The position numbers were made by a program, and so were the translations under genes. DNA of 44,220 nucleotides from Candidatus Zhuqueibacterota bacterium (GTDB lineage Bacteria; Zhuqueibacterota; QNDG01; JABMRT01), in contig JABMRT010000051.1 in the NCBI GenBank assembly GCA_013202295.1, positions 1-44,220 of the forward strand, given 5' to 3'. The notes under the pieces are model-generated. The model ran no database searches and was not told the origin of the DNA. It saw only the letters and a program-made list of their open reading frames with translations. Positions 7,978-17,331 of this stretch are shown here, piece by piece. Positions within the stretch are counted from its first letter, which is position 1; each line of letters opens with the position of its first letter.

Positions 7978-10284
7978 ATGGAAGACTTTTTTAGCGAACA
8001 AACACAGCAAACCGAAAGCTTTGATATAAAGCGATATCTATTTGGAATTTTAAAACGATGGTGGTTGGTTTTAGTAATAACGTTGGTCGTGACAATCCCC
8101 TGGATTATACATTTAAAAGGTCAACCGCCTGTTTACCTGGCTGAGGTCTGGGTAAGTTTTGACAATATGACAGGCGACGTACCCGCCAGCCTACTTGAGA
8201 GTCGTCGGCGCAAACTGCAGAGTCGTACTTTTGCAGCTACTGTCAGTGCAAAGCTCGGTTTGTGTATTCAGGATTTAAAGTGGGACAATACAACAATCTT
8301 TGACAGAGACCGGATATTTTCTGCCTTTTATTCTCGAGAGACTCCCGAGCCTATACCAGGGTATTACAATATAAATGTCTATCCGAATGGGTATTGTGCA
8401 ATCTATCATGATGCAGTTCGATTGGATACCGTACGAACTATTTCAGCCGTTCTGGATACAATCCATTTAAATGGGTTGTCTTTTTCACTCACTCCTGAAA
8501 TAAATAAACAACATGGAACAATATCCTTTTATATTCAGGGTTTGGAGAGTTCAGTTAAATCGCTTATTGCCAGAGAAAATGTTATTTTTGATCAGACTGG
8601 CTCATTAATGCGAGTGACATTGAAGGATGCGAATCCCAATATGGCCAGCGAGACTTTGAATATGCTCACAGAGATTTTTCTTTCAGAAATTTTGGAAATG
8701 CAACGTGAGAATGAAAGTTATAATCGAAAATCGATTGAAGATAAACTCATCCTCGCTGAGAAAGAGTTGACTAGGTCAGATTATTTACTGAAAAGTTTTC
8801 GAAACAACCATTTACGCGGCATCAATCAGGAAACTCAGGATATTGTTGAACGATTGAATCGAATAGAACCCCAAACCAGGCAGATCAATAACAATAAGAA
8901 TGAATTGGAATTGTTACTTAGCAGGCTGGATCCGGAAGTCTCTGATTTTAATGATGGTGTTTCAGCCCATTATATTTATCGCGAGATCGCATCGCTTGGT
9001 ATATTTGAACAAAGTTCTGCAATGACTATAGCCAGGCAGGAACTCGACGATCTGGATCGCAATCGTGCGAATTTATTGGGTCGCCTTCCAGAACATAATA
9101 ATGCTGTAAGGGAGGTCACAGAAGATATTACTATTCTTGAGATGACAATTTCCCAGATCGCTACAGAAAAAGTGCGCGAAATGGAGAAAGACATCTCGGA
9201 ACTCGAAGAGAACGCCGAGAGGCTTCAAAAAGAATTAAAGTTGCTGCCTGAAGAGGAGATGAAATTAACTCAGCTTTCTCGTCAGAGAAGGGCCAATGAA
9301 GAGATTCACCAACTGTATTTACGCTATCATAAAGAGGCTGAATTGGCCGAAGCAGTTGCTCCAAGCAATGTTTCAATTATTGATGATGCCATTCCACCCT
9401 CGGCACCAATCACAGGCGATAAAAAACGTAAGGCCCTGATTGGGCTATTTATTGGATTCATGTTGGGGATTTCAAGTGCGTTTCTCTGGGAAATGGCGGA
9501 TAAAAGCATTCGAACGCGTGAGGATATCAATCGATATCTGAAATTGCCAATTCTTGGAAGCATTCCCAAGGTGAGGTTTGATACATACGAGGTTCAGGAT
9601 TCTGAGAAGGCCAAGAGTGTCAGCTCTCAGATTGTCACACATGATTATTCTCCGACTCCGGTTGGGGAGGCTTATCGGGTGTTGCGAACCAACCTGCTCT
9701 TTTCCAAACAAACTGACGCGATTCGTTCCATTGTGGTTGGAAGCATGTCTCCGGGAGAGGGTAAATCGTTCACATCGACCAATCTGGCAATTGCACTCGC
9801 TCAACAGAAATCTAATACACTGCTCATTGATGCAGATCTTCGGCGTGGTGTACTGCACAATACATTTAATTGCCCCAAGAAACCAGGCCTGACGAATTAT
9901 CTGACCGGTGTTGCACCGTTGAGTAGCGTTTTAAATGAGACCTATATCCCAAATTTATCGTTGATCACATGTGGTTCAATGATTCCCAATCCATCAGAGA
10001 TTTTAGGATCACTTCGTATGCAGAAGTTTATTGAGGGAATCACAAAACGCTTTGATTTTGTAATTTTTGATACACCGCCGCTGAATGCTGCAACAGATGC
10101 TGTGGTGCTGGGTACATTGGTTGATGGTGTCGCAATCGTCGTGCGTTCTGGAATTTCCAACGGGGATGTGGTACGTCGCCGATTGGAAATGTTTCAGAAT
10201 GTGCAAGCCAAGATTGTGGGGGTTATTTTAAATGGCGCGGGAGCGGAAGTCGCCCACGAAGGATACAGTTATTACAGATATTAA
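7978..10284 (+). CDS. Wzc/GumC-like chain-length regulator and autophosphorylating tyrosine kinase
   Basis: Inner-membrane polysaccharide co-polymerase fused to a BY-kinase, 768 residues from the chosen start. In order: a Wzz domain with the first membrane segment (about 28-45), a long periplasmic coiled-coil region (about 250-450), a proline motif and second membrane segment (about 485-503), then the cytoplasmic kinase. Walker A is GSMSPGEGKS with K596, Walker A' is DADLRR (D618, D620), and Walker B is VIFDTPP (D698). The C-terminus is a short tyrosine cluster, EGYSYYRY, as expected for autophosphorylation sites. It would control chain length and export together with the Wza-like protein upstream. 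Confidence 0.93.
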   Translation: MEDFFSEQTQQTESFDIKRYLFGILKRWWLVLVITLVVTIPWIIHLKGQPPVYLAEVWVSFDNMTGDVPASLLESRRRKLQSRTFAATVSAKLGLCIQDLKWDNTTIFDRDRIFSAFYSRETPEPIPGYYNINVYPNGYCAIYHDAVRLDTVRTISAVLDTIHLNGLSFSLTPEINKQHGTISFYIQGLESSVKSLIARENVIFDQTGSLMRVTLKDANPNMASETLNMLTEIFLSEILEMQRENESYNRKSIEDKLILAEKELTRSDYLLKSFRNNHLRGINQETQDIVERLNRIEPQTRQINNNKNELELLLSRLDPEVSDFNDGVSAHYIYREIASLGIFEQSSAMTIARQELDDLDRNRANLLGRLPEHNNAVREVTEDITILEMTISQIATEKVREMEKDISELEENAERLQKELKLLPEEEMKLTQLSRQRRANEEIHQLYLRYHKEAELAEAVAPSNVSIIDDAIPPSAPITGDKKRKALIGLFIGFMLGISSAFLWEMADKSIRTREDINRYLKLPILGSIPKVRFDTYEVQDSEKAKSVSSQIVTHDYSPTPVGEAYRVLRTNLLFSKQTDAIRSIVVGSMSPGEGKSFTSTNLAIALAQQKSNTLLIDADLRRGVLHNTFNCPKKPGLTNYLTGVAPLSSVLNETYIPNLSLITCGSMIPNPSEILGSLRMQKFIEGITKRFDFVIFDTPPLNAATDAVVLGTLVDGVAIVVRSGISNGDVVRRRLEMFQNVQAKIVGVILNGAGAEVAHEGYSYYRY

Positions 10285-10408
10285 CTTGGGGAGGCGACCA
10301 CTTTCTATTTGACCCGAATTCGATTGATCTTCATCCGCCTTAGGCAGACTCGATTTTAATAGGGTTGGCACTCAGGGTGGATATTTACTGACATTGAGGA
10401 GTAAATCT
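10285..10408 (+). other. 124-base intergenic leader with a small palindrome
   Basis: This non-coding gap separates the export pair from the sugar-biosynthesis genes. It contains the perfect odd palindrome GCCTTAGGC at 10337-10345. I see no convincing terminator hairpin with a T tract and no well-spaced promoter pair. It could carry an internal regulatory site. Confidence 0.3.
10396..10401 (+). promoter_or_regulatory. Shine-Dalgarno GAGGAG deciding a TTG start
   Basis: GAGGAG lies seven bases before the TTG at 10409. That start places the protein directly at the dinucleotide-binding strand. The in-frame TTG at 10394 overlaps this ribosome-binding site and is unlikely. Confidence 0.65.
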
Positions 10409-11368
10409 TTGCGCGTACTGGTCACGGGGGGAGCCGGATTTATTGGCTCCCATTTCTGCGAAAGGCTGATTCAAAAGAAACATCAAGTTGTATGTTTCGA
10501 TAATTTCAACGATTATTACAATCCTGAAATCAAACACCAAAATATTTCATCGTTGATTGGTCATCCAGATTTCACTTTGATTGAGGGGGATATCCTTGAT
10601 CAGGCTTTTCTGAATCAATTGGCTGAACAGACTGCCTTTGATGTGGTGGTGCATCTTGCCGCTCGTGCCGGTGTGCGTCCCTCCATACAGCAGCCACTTC
10701 TTTATCAGCAAGTGAATGTGGAAGGCACAGCGAACCTGCTTGAATTTTGCGTGCAAAATAAAATCCCCAAAATTGTAATCGCCTCCAGCTCTTCGGTGTA
10801 TGGCGGCAATAAAAAGGTGCCATTTTCTGAAGAGGACCCGGTTAATCATCCCATTTCGCCCTATGCGGCAACCAAACGGGCATGTGAATTACTGGCTTAT
10901 CCTTATCATGCCCTTCATGGATTGTCCACAACTTACCTTCGATTTTTCACAGTCTATGGGCCCAGACAACGGCCGGATATGGCTATTCATAAATTTACTC
11001 GTCTTATCCACAATGGCGAACCTATTCCCTTTTTTGGAGATGGCACAAGTCGCCGTGATTATACTTACATCTCTGATATAATCCAGGGTATCGAGCAGGC
11101 CGTTGAACACTGTGATGGATATCACATCTATAATTTGGGCGAATCCAAAACAATCCAGCTCAAAGATCTTATCGTTTTAATTGAGAACGCTTTGAATAAA
11201 AAGGCAATCATCCAGAAATTACCGAATCAGCCCGGGGATGTACCAGTTACCTATGCGGATATCTCCAGAGCTGAAGCAGACCTCTCATATCATCCAGAAG
11301 TGCTAGTGCAAGAGGGTATCCCGAAATTTGTTGAATGGTACTATGGTCAGATTGGGGAGACAGGGTAA
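10409..11368 (+). CDS. UDP-glucuronate 4-epimerase-like SDR (CapI family)
   Basis: Extended short-chain dehydrogenase that most likely interconverts UDP-glucuronate and UDP-galacturonate. The Rossmann motif GGAGFIG is at residues 7-13 and the catalytic Y152-x3-K156 is in YAATK, with SSSSVYGGN upstream. FDNFNDYYNPEIKHQNI and FFTVYGPRQRPDMAIHKFT match the pattern of the CapI/GAE subfamily rather than GalE. The start is probably TTG at 10409, giving 319 residues. It shares the locus with UDP-glucose dehydrogenase, which would make its substrate. Exact substrate specificity is inferred. Confidence 0.82.
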   Translation: MRVLVTGGAGFIGSHFCERLIQKKHQVVCFDNFNDYYNPEIKHQNISSLIGHPDFTLIEGDILDQAFLNQLAEQTAFDVVVHLAARAGVRPSIQQPLLYQQVNVEGTANLLEFCVQNKIPKIVIASSSSVYGGNKKVPFSEEDPVNHPISPYAATKRACELLAYPYHALHGLSTTYLRFFTVYGPRQRPDMAIHKFTRLIHNGEPIPFFGDGTSRRDYTYISDIIQGIEQAVEHCDGYHIYNLGESKTIQLKDLIVLIENALNKKAIIQKLPNQPGDVPVTYADISRAEADLSYHPEVLVQEGIPKFVEWYYGQIGETG

Positions 11369-11371
11369 AAT

Positions 11372-12835
11372 ATGGTTCACGAGAAGGAAATCTTTCTTAT
11401 CCGGATGATGAAAATCTCTGATGCCATTGTCATCGGAATCGCTTTTGTGCTTGCATATTTTGTGACAATTATTCTCAAGCAGGTACTGGATTTGGGTAAT
11501 TTTGGATTCACTGCATTTTATTCATTTACGCTGTCCGGTGCAATGGATTTTTTAAAACTACATATCTGGCTGGTTATCACAACCATACCGGCATGGGTCA
11601 GCTTGATGTCGCTAGATGGTGTCTATTTAAATTTTCGAACCAAATTATTTGTCGAAACAGGATTTCGTGTTTTACGTACAGGTGTTGCTTCCCTGTTGTT
11701 ATTGGGCAGTATGGTATTTCTGTTAAAAATGACGATGACCAGCCGTATGTATGTAGGCATTTATGCAATGACTGCATATTTAGGATTACTTGTTGAAAAA
11801 GCCGTCTGGAAGAAGATATTAGATTATTCCTATCGCCAGGGATACAATCTGGTTAATTTATTGATCGTGGCCACTGGTCATCGTGCCCGTAATTTTATTG
11901 AACTTGTAAAAGCGCATTCCAACTGGGGACTCCAAATCGTCGGTGTTGTGGATGATGATCCGAAGCTCATGGGAAAACATGTGATGGAGCATGAGGTCAT
12001 TGGACGGATCAGGGATATTCCACGGATTCTCCGTGAAAAAGTGGTGGATCGCGTGATTTTTGTGGTGCCGCGGATTTGGCTAAACCGGATCGAACCAGCC
12101 ATCCAGCATTGTGAGAGGGAGGGCGTGAATACAGCTGTGTGTGTGGATCTTTTCAAACCCAAGCTGGCTCATATTGAACTCACCAGCTTTGCGGGGATTC
12201 CTCTTATCAATTTTCAAACGTCTGCTGCAAAGGAGTGGCAGCTGTTCGTAAAACGCTTCTTTGACTGGGTTACTGTTCTAATTGCCATGCTTCTTCTTCT
12301 GCCGGTTTTTCTGTTTATTATGCTTGGAATTAAACTTACATCCAGGGGTTCCATTTTTTACAGGCAGGTTCGGTGCGGCTTGAACGGGCGCACGTTTACA
12401 TTATACAAGTTTCGATCCATGGTTGTGGGTGCTGAAATGCGCAAACGGGCTCTTGAAAAACAGAATGAAATGAATGGTCCAGTTTTTAAAATGAAACGCG
12501 ATCCGCGTGTGACCAGTTTTGGCCGTTTCATCCGAAAATTCAGCCTTGATGAACTTCCCCAGCTTTACAATGTATTGAGAGGCGATATGAGTCTGGTCGG
12601 CCCCCGTCCCGCGCTTCCGGCTGAAGTAGATCTTTATGAATCATGGCAGCGTCGCCGGCTCAGTATGAAGCCCGGTATTACCTGTGTCTGGCAGGTGAGT
12701 GGAAGAAACCGGATCGATTTCGATCAATGGATGGAGATGGATCTTCAGTACATTGACGATTTTTCATTGTGGCTTGATTTTAAACTGTTACTTCGAACCA
12801 TATTTGTTGTGCTTACAGGGTACGGCGCAGCCTAA
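11372..12835 (+). CDS. Polyprenyl glycosylphosphotransferase initiating repeat-unit synthesis (WbaP/WcaJ type)
   Basis: Transfers a sugar-1-phosphate (hexose or related) from its nucleotide donor to undecaprenyl phosphate, the first membrane step of exopolysaccharide assembly. The 487-residue protein has N-terminal membrane helices (about residues 10-150), a nucleotide-binding-like central domain (LLIVATGHRARNFIEL), one more hydrophobic segment at about 300-320, and the catalytic bacterial sugar transferase domain. Diagnostic stretches are LYKFRSMV, RDPRVTSFGRFIRKFSLDEL, PQLYNVLRGDMSLVGPRPAL and KPGITCVWQVSGRN. It starts 3 bases after the epimerase stop. Confidence 0.95.
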   Translation: MVHEKEIFLIRMMKISDAIVIGIAFVLAYFVTIILKQVLDLGNFGFTAFYSFTLSGAMDFLKLHIWLVITTIPAWVSLMSLDGVYLNFRTKLFVETGFRVLRTGVASLLLLGSMVFLLKMTMTSRMYVGIYAMTAYLGLLVEKAVWKKILDYSYRQGYNLVNLLIVATGHRARNFIELVKAHSNWGLQIVGVVDDDPKLMGKHVMEHEVIGRIRDIPRILREKVVDRVIFVVPRIWLNRIEPAIQHCEREGVNTAVCVDLFKPKLAHIELTSFAGIPLINFQTSAAKEWQLFVKRFFDWVTVLIAMLLLLPVFLFIMLGIKLTSRGSIFYRQVRCGLNGRTFTLYKFRSMVVGAEMRKRALEKQNEMNGPVFKMKRDPRVTSFGRFIRKFSLDELPQLYNVLRGDMSLVGPRPALPAEVDLYESWQRRRLSMKPGITCVWQVSGRNRIDFDQWMEMDLQYIDDFSLWLDFKLLLRTIFVVLTGYGAA

Positions 12836-12875
12836 TCCTTAAATTTTAAATCATTTTTTATAAAGGGAGTTCTTT

Positions 12876-14177
12876 ATGCATATCACAATTGTGGGAACCG
12901 GGTATGTCGGGTTGGTTACTGGAACCTGTTTTTCCGAATTTGGAGTGGATGTGATTTGTGTAGACTCCGATTCTAAAAAGATAGATATGTTGAATTCAGG
13001 CGGTGTTCCCATTTACGAACCGGGTCTTGAAGATATGATCCAGCGGAATGTACGGGAGGGACGCCTTTCTTTTTCCACTGATCTTAAGAAGGCTGTACAA
13101 GGCGCACTGGTTGTTTTTATCGCAGTGGGTACGCCTCCCAAAGAAGACGGTTCTGCGGATCTGAAGTATGTGGAGCAAGTTGCCAAAGAAATTGCCAAAT
13201 CCATGAACGGCTATAAGGTCATTGTGAACAAGAGTACGGTCCCCGTTGGAACAGGTAAATGGGTCAAGAGCGTGATCCAGAAACATCAGAAGGACTCGCA
13301 TCGTTTTAGCATGGTCTCCAATCCCGAATTCTTACGTGAAGGTTCTGCCATCGAAGATTTCATGCGTCCCGATCGCGTGGTCATTGGCACTGAGGATGCC
13401 GAGGCTCTGGCCATCATGAAAGATGTTTATGCACCGCTCTATCTGATCGAAACCCCGATTGTGTGCACGAACCTGGAATCCGCTGAGCTGATTAAATATG
13501 CCTCAAACGCATTCCTCGCCACGAAGATTTCCTTTATCAATGAAATTGCCAATATGTGCGATCTCATGGGTGCAGATGTGCATCATGTGGCCAAGGGTAT
13601 GGGTTTGGATGGCCGTATTGGATCCAAGTTTTTACATCCCGGACCCGGGTTTGGCGGATCATGTTTCCCAAAGGATACTTCCGCATTGGTTGATATCGCA
13701 GACAAGGCCGGATATGATTGTAAAATCGTCCGTTCTGTGATTGAAGTGAACACGCTACAGCGACAAACGGCCTTTAATAAAATTCAAGAGATTGCCGGAT
13801 CATTGAAGGATAAAAAAGTTGGCATGTTGGGGCTCTCCTTTAAACCCAATACGGATGACATGCGGGATGCGCCTTCACTCACTATTATCCAGAAATTAAT
13901 GGAAGCAGGAGCGTCGGTTCAGGCGTTTGATCCGGTCGCCATGGACGAAGCAAAGAAGGTTATACCGGATATCACCTATACTACCGCAGCGTATGATACT
14001 GCGAAAGATGCGGATGTTCTGATCTTTATGACTGAATGGAACCAATTCAGAAATTTGAATATGGATCGCATTAAAACATTGATGAAAACGCCGATTGTTG
14101 TTGATTTGAGAAATATTTACGATCCTGAAAAAATGCGCAAGCTGGGATTTAAATATGTTTGTGTAGGACGATCCTGA
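12876..14177 (+). CDS. ugd: UDP-glucose 6-dehydrogenase
   Basis: Oxidises UDP-glucose to UDP-glucuronate with two NAD+. The 433-residue protein has the N-terminal dinucleotide motif GTGYVGLVTG (residues 7-16), the substrate-loop sequence NPEFLREGSAIEDF, the catalytic cysteine C263 in GFGGSCFPKD, and the C-terminal block GLSFKPNTDDMRDAPS. AAAGGGAG upstream of the ATG is a good ribosome-binding site. Together with the CapI-like epimerase it should supply uronic-acid donors for the polymer. Confidence 0.96.
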   Translation: MHITIVGTGYVGLVTGTCFSEFGVDVICVDSDSKKIDMLNSGGVPIYEPGLEDMIQRNVREGRLSFSTDLKKAVQGALVVFIAVGTPPKEDGSADLKYVEQVAKEIAKSMNGYKVIVNKSTVPVGTGKWVKSVIQKHQKDSHRFSMVSNPEFLREGSAIEDFMRPDRVVIGTEDAEALAIMKDVYAPLYLIETPIVCTNLESAELIKYASNAFLATKISFINEIANMCDLMGADVHHVAKGMGLDGRIGSKFLHPGPGFGGSCFPKDTSALVDIADKAGYDCKIVRSVIEVNTLQRQTAFNKIQEIAGSLKDKKVGMLGLSFKPNTDDMRDAPSLTIIQKLMEAGASVQAFDPVAMDEAKKVIPDITYTTAAYDTAKDADVLIFMTEWNQFRNLNMDRIKTLMKTPIVVDLRNIYDPEKMRKLGFKYVCVGRS

Positions 14178-14222
14178 TCCGTCTAAATCTCCGGATATGA
14201 TGCAAGATGTAATGAGGACTTG

Positions 14223-15395
14223 ATGAAGATATTGATGATAGCGCCTGAGCCAATTTTTCAGCCGAGAGGGACGCCTTTAAGCGTGGTTGGACGCTTGAAG
14301 GCGTTTTCGGATATGGGGCATGAGGTGGATTTGGTCACCTATCCCATCGGTGAAACGGTCCGACTGCCCCACATTCAATTTCTTCGGACGAGATCGATTC
14401 CCGGTATTCGAAATGTGAAGATCGGTCCGTCTTTAACCAAGCTCCCGCTTGATTTTCTATTAATGCTTAAGACGTTTGATCAACTCCGCAAGAAAAAGTA
14501 TGACTTCGTCCACACCCACGAAGAGGCGGGACTCTGGGGGACAGCGTTTTCGCGCTGGTTTGGTGTGCCTCATATTTATGATATGCATTCAAGCCTGCCG
14601 CAGCAATTGGGCAATTTTAACTTTACCAGTTCCAAATGGATCAAGCGGCTTTTTGACAGTCTCGAGAATTGGATTTTAAAATACGCCAGCGCGGTGATCA
14701 CAATTTGTCCAGATCTGGAGTCACATGTGGCCGCTCAGTTTCCAGAGCGCGGTTCCATCCTTATTGAAAATGTGCTGGATTATGCCACAGTGTTCGGTGA
14801 GACAGATCAATCCAACTTCATCCGTTCTAAATACAATTTAGATGGCAAAAAGGTCGCGCTGTATGCTGGTACGTTTGAGCCGTATCAGGGATTGGATATG
14901 CTGATCCGGGCTGCGGAAGTTGTGTTGAAAAAGCAATCCATCCAATTTCTCATGGTGGGTGGTCATCCGGAACAGGTCCAACTCTATCAAAAGCAGGTTG
15001 ATGATGCCGGGCTTTCATCCAATTTCACTTTCACGGGACAGGTGAAACCGCAGGAGGTACCCAGTTACATGCGTTGTTCGGACCTGTTGCTCTCTCCACG
15101 TATTTCTGGCACAAACACGCCTTTGAAGATTTATAGCTATTTGCGATCCGGCCTGCCGATTGTAGCTACCCGGATGCTGACACACACGCAGGTGTTGAGT
15201 GATGAAACAGCCGAGCTGACTGGAACTTCTCCCGAAGCCTTTGCCGAAGGCATCCTCCACGCAATCAAGGATTCAAAGTCCTCCCAAAACAAAGTCAAAA
15301 ACGCCCAGAAACTTGCGGCTGATAAATACAGCACCGCACTGTACAAAGAGAAACTGATGCGATGTGTGCATCTGGCGATCGAGCGGGGAGTCTGA
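14223..15395 (+). CDS. GT4-family glycosyltransferase
   Basis: GT-B fold glycosyltransferase, probably adding a sugar to the lipid-linked repeat on the cytoplasmic face. The N-terminus (MKILMIAPEPIFQPRGTPLS) and DFVHTHEEAGLWG are typical of the acceptor domain. The donor domain starts near VALYAGTFEPYQGLDMLI and contains SGTNTPLKIYSYLRSGLPIV, the nucleotide-sugar binding region. ATG 14223 is preferred, with GAGGA at 14214-14218; a TTG lies immediately before it. The stop is one base before the ATG of the amidotransferase gene. Donor and acceptor cannot be read from sequence. Confidence 0.88.
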   Translation: MKILMIAPEPIFQPRGTPLSVVGRLKAFSDMGHEVDLVTYPIGETVRLPHIQFLRTRSIPGIRNVKIGPSLTKLPLDFLLMLKTFDQLRKKKYDFVHTHEEAGLWGTAFSRWFGVPHIYDMHSSLPQQLGNFNFTSSKWIKRLFDSLENWILKYASAVITICPDLESHVAAQFPERGSILIENVLDYATVFGETDQSNFIRSKYNLDGKKVALYAGTFEPYQGLDMLIRAAEVVLKKQSIQFLMVGGHPEQVQLYQKQVDDAGLSSNFTFTGQVKPQEVPSYMRCSDLLLSPRISGTNTPLKIYSYLRSGLPIVATRMLTHTQVLSDETAELTGTSPEAFAEGILHAIKDSKSSQNKVKNAQKLAADKYSTALYKEKLMRCVHLAIERGV

Positions 15396-15396
15396 T

Positions 15397-17280
15397 ATGT
15401 GCGGCATTTGCGGCATGGTTTATCAGGATACGTCCCGTCGTCCCTTGCCCGAAATCATTGATGCGATGTGCAAGACCATTACACATCGGGGTCCTGACGA
15501 CCAGGGTGTGCAAATCATCGGTCAGGCCGGACTTGGTATGCGTCGGCTCTCCATCATCGATTTATCCACAGGCCATCAACCGCTGAGTAATGAAGATGAG
15601 TCGATCTGGATCGTCTTCAATGGTGAAATATATAATTTTCAGGAACTGCGGAAGACTCTTCAATTCCAGGGTCACTCCTTCCGAACCAACTCGGATACAG
15701 AAACGCTGGTTCACGGGTATGAAAGCTGGGGTACGGATCTGTTCCAACACCTAAATGGCATGTTCGGTTTCGCAATCTGGGACAGTCGCCGACATCGACT
15801 GCTGATCGGCCGCGATCGATTAGGCATCAAACCGCTTTATTATTATCACGATTCGGAACGGCTCATTTTCGGATCAGAAATCAAAGCGATCCTGAAGGCA
15901 CCGGGCATCGATAAAGAAATTGATCTCTTAGCACTTAACAACTTTTTAACCTTTGAATATGTCAGTGCGCCAAAATCAATTTTCAAGAAAATCAAGAAAC
16001 TCCCGCCGGGCCATTTCCTCCTCTATGAAAACGGCAAGGTCGATATTCAGCCTTACTGGCAGCTGGAACCCAAAGAAGAGGACTGGACAGAAGCCGCTGC
16101 CTCCGAACGATTGCGTGAATTGATGGAGGATTCTGTCCGCTTGCGCCTCATCTCGGATGTACCACTCGGCGCATTTCTATCCGGAGGTATTGACAGCACG
16201 ATTTTGGTTTCCCAAATGGCAAAACTGAATGACCGGCCGGTGAAAACCTTTTCTATCGGATTTAAGGAATCCTCCTATAACGAGTTGAAATATGCACGGG
16301 CTGTTGCGAAGAAATATGAAACCGAGCATCATGAGTTTACGATTGAGGCAAACGCGCTCGAATTAACCGAGAAACTGGCGTTTCATCTCGATGAACCTTT
16401 CGGCGATTTTTCCATCTTCCCAACCTATTTGGTCTCTAAAATGGCGCGTGATCATGTCACGGTCAGCCTTTCCGGTGACGGCGGGGATGAACTTTTCGCG
16501 GGCTATGACACCTATCGCGCCCATCAATTTGATCGGAGATATTATCGACATATTCCCGCTTTGATCCGAAAAAAGATGATCGGCCCCTGGGCCCGGTCGC
16601 TTCTACCGACCGAGCAAAAGAAAGGATTGGTCAACAGCATCAAACGGTTTGTAGAAGGCGCTGGTCTGTCCGAATCCCTGTATCATGCACGGTGGATGAC
16701 CTTCCTTCAAGAGAACGATCGCGAACAGCTTTTTTCAGCGGATGCCTTTAATGCAATCCGGGATACAGATCCATACGAACCAATCCATGCCTTTAGCCTG
16801 GCCTCCCAATTCATGGATGATGTGACGCGTACCGGATATATTGATGTGAATACCTACCTCGTGGATAATATCCTGGTCAAGGTGGATCGGATGTCCATGG
16901 CCACATCCTTAGAGGCGCGGGTGCCATTTCTCGATCATCGGATTGTCGAGTTCGCGTTCAGTCTGCCATCCCATCTCAAGATGCGAGGATTCAAGACCAA
17001 AGCCCTTCTGAATCGTACTTTCTGGGATGAGATGCCACCGGAAGTTCAGAATCGTGACAAACAAGGATTCAGCATTCCCATCAAAAACTGGATTCGCAAT
17101 GAGCTCAAATCCATGATGCTTGACTTGCTCGAGCCAACACGAATTCAAAATCAGGGATTGTTCAATCCAACTACCATCAATCGATTAATGGATGCCCATT
17201 TGAAGGGCGAGGAAAATCACAGTCACAGGTTGTGGGCGCTTATGATGTTTCAACAATGGTATGACTTGTATGCGAAATAA
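15397..17280 (+). CDS. asnB: Glutamine-dependent asparagine synthetase-like amidotransferase (complete)
   Basis: Two-domain class II amidotransferase of 627 residues. The start must be ATG 15397, because Cys2 (MCGICG) becomes the N-terminal nucleophile; GGGGAG at 15385-15390 supports it. The glutaminase domain keeps RGPD, FNGEIYN and SDTETLV. The synthetase domain has the PP-loop SGGIDS at 262-267 and SLSGDGGDELFAGYD. The family includes true asparagine synthetases and enzymes in glycan loci that amidate sugar carboxylates, as reported for WbpS in Pseudomonas O-antigen. Its place beside Ugd and the uronate epimerase favours a sugar-modifying role, though this is an inference. Confidence 0.93.
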   Translation: MCGICGMVYQDTSRRPLPEIIDAMCKTITHRGPDDQGVQIIGQAGLGMRRLSIIDLSTGHQPLSNEDESIWIVFNGEIYNFQELRKTLQFQGHSFRTNSDTETLVHGYESWGTDLFQHLNGMFGFAIWDSRRHRLLIGRDRLGIKPLYYYHDSERLIFGSEIKAILKAPGIDKEIDLLALNNFLTFEYVSAPKSIFKKIKKLPPGHFLLYENGKVDIQPYWQLEPKEEDWTEAAASERLRELMEDSVRLRLISDVPLGAFLSGGIDSTILVSQMAKLNDRPVKTFSIGFKESSYNELKYARAVAKKYETEHHEFTIEANALELTEKLAFHLDEPFGDFSIFPTYLVSKMARDHVTVSLSGDGGDELFAGYDTYRAHQFDRRYYRHIPALIRKKMIGPWARSLLPTEQKKGLVNSIKRFVEGAGLSESLYHARWMTFLQENDREQLFSADAFNAIRDTDPYEPIHAFSLASQFMDDVTRTGYIDVNTYLVDNILVKVDRMSMATSLEARVPFLDHRIVEFAFSLPSHLKMRGFKTKALLNRTFWDEMPPEVQNRDKQGFSIPIKNWIRNELKSMMLDLLEPTRIQNQGLFNPTTINRLMDAHLKGEENHSHRLWALMMFQQWYDLYAK

Positions 17281-17331
17281 TCCAATGAATGATATATTTT
17301 TAATGTATGATTTTCCTAAGGGACGGAGAAT

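Noticed and set aside
10337-10345. Palindrome GCCTTAGGC as an operator
   Set aside because: A nine-base odd palindrome alone is weak; no second copy was noticed in the other intergenic gaps.
15364-15396. Upstream in-frame start of the AsnB gene
   Set aside because: It would add 11 residues before the catalytic cysteine, which must follow the initiator methionine; it also overlaps the previous gene.
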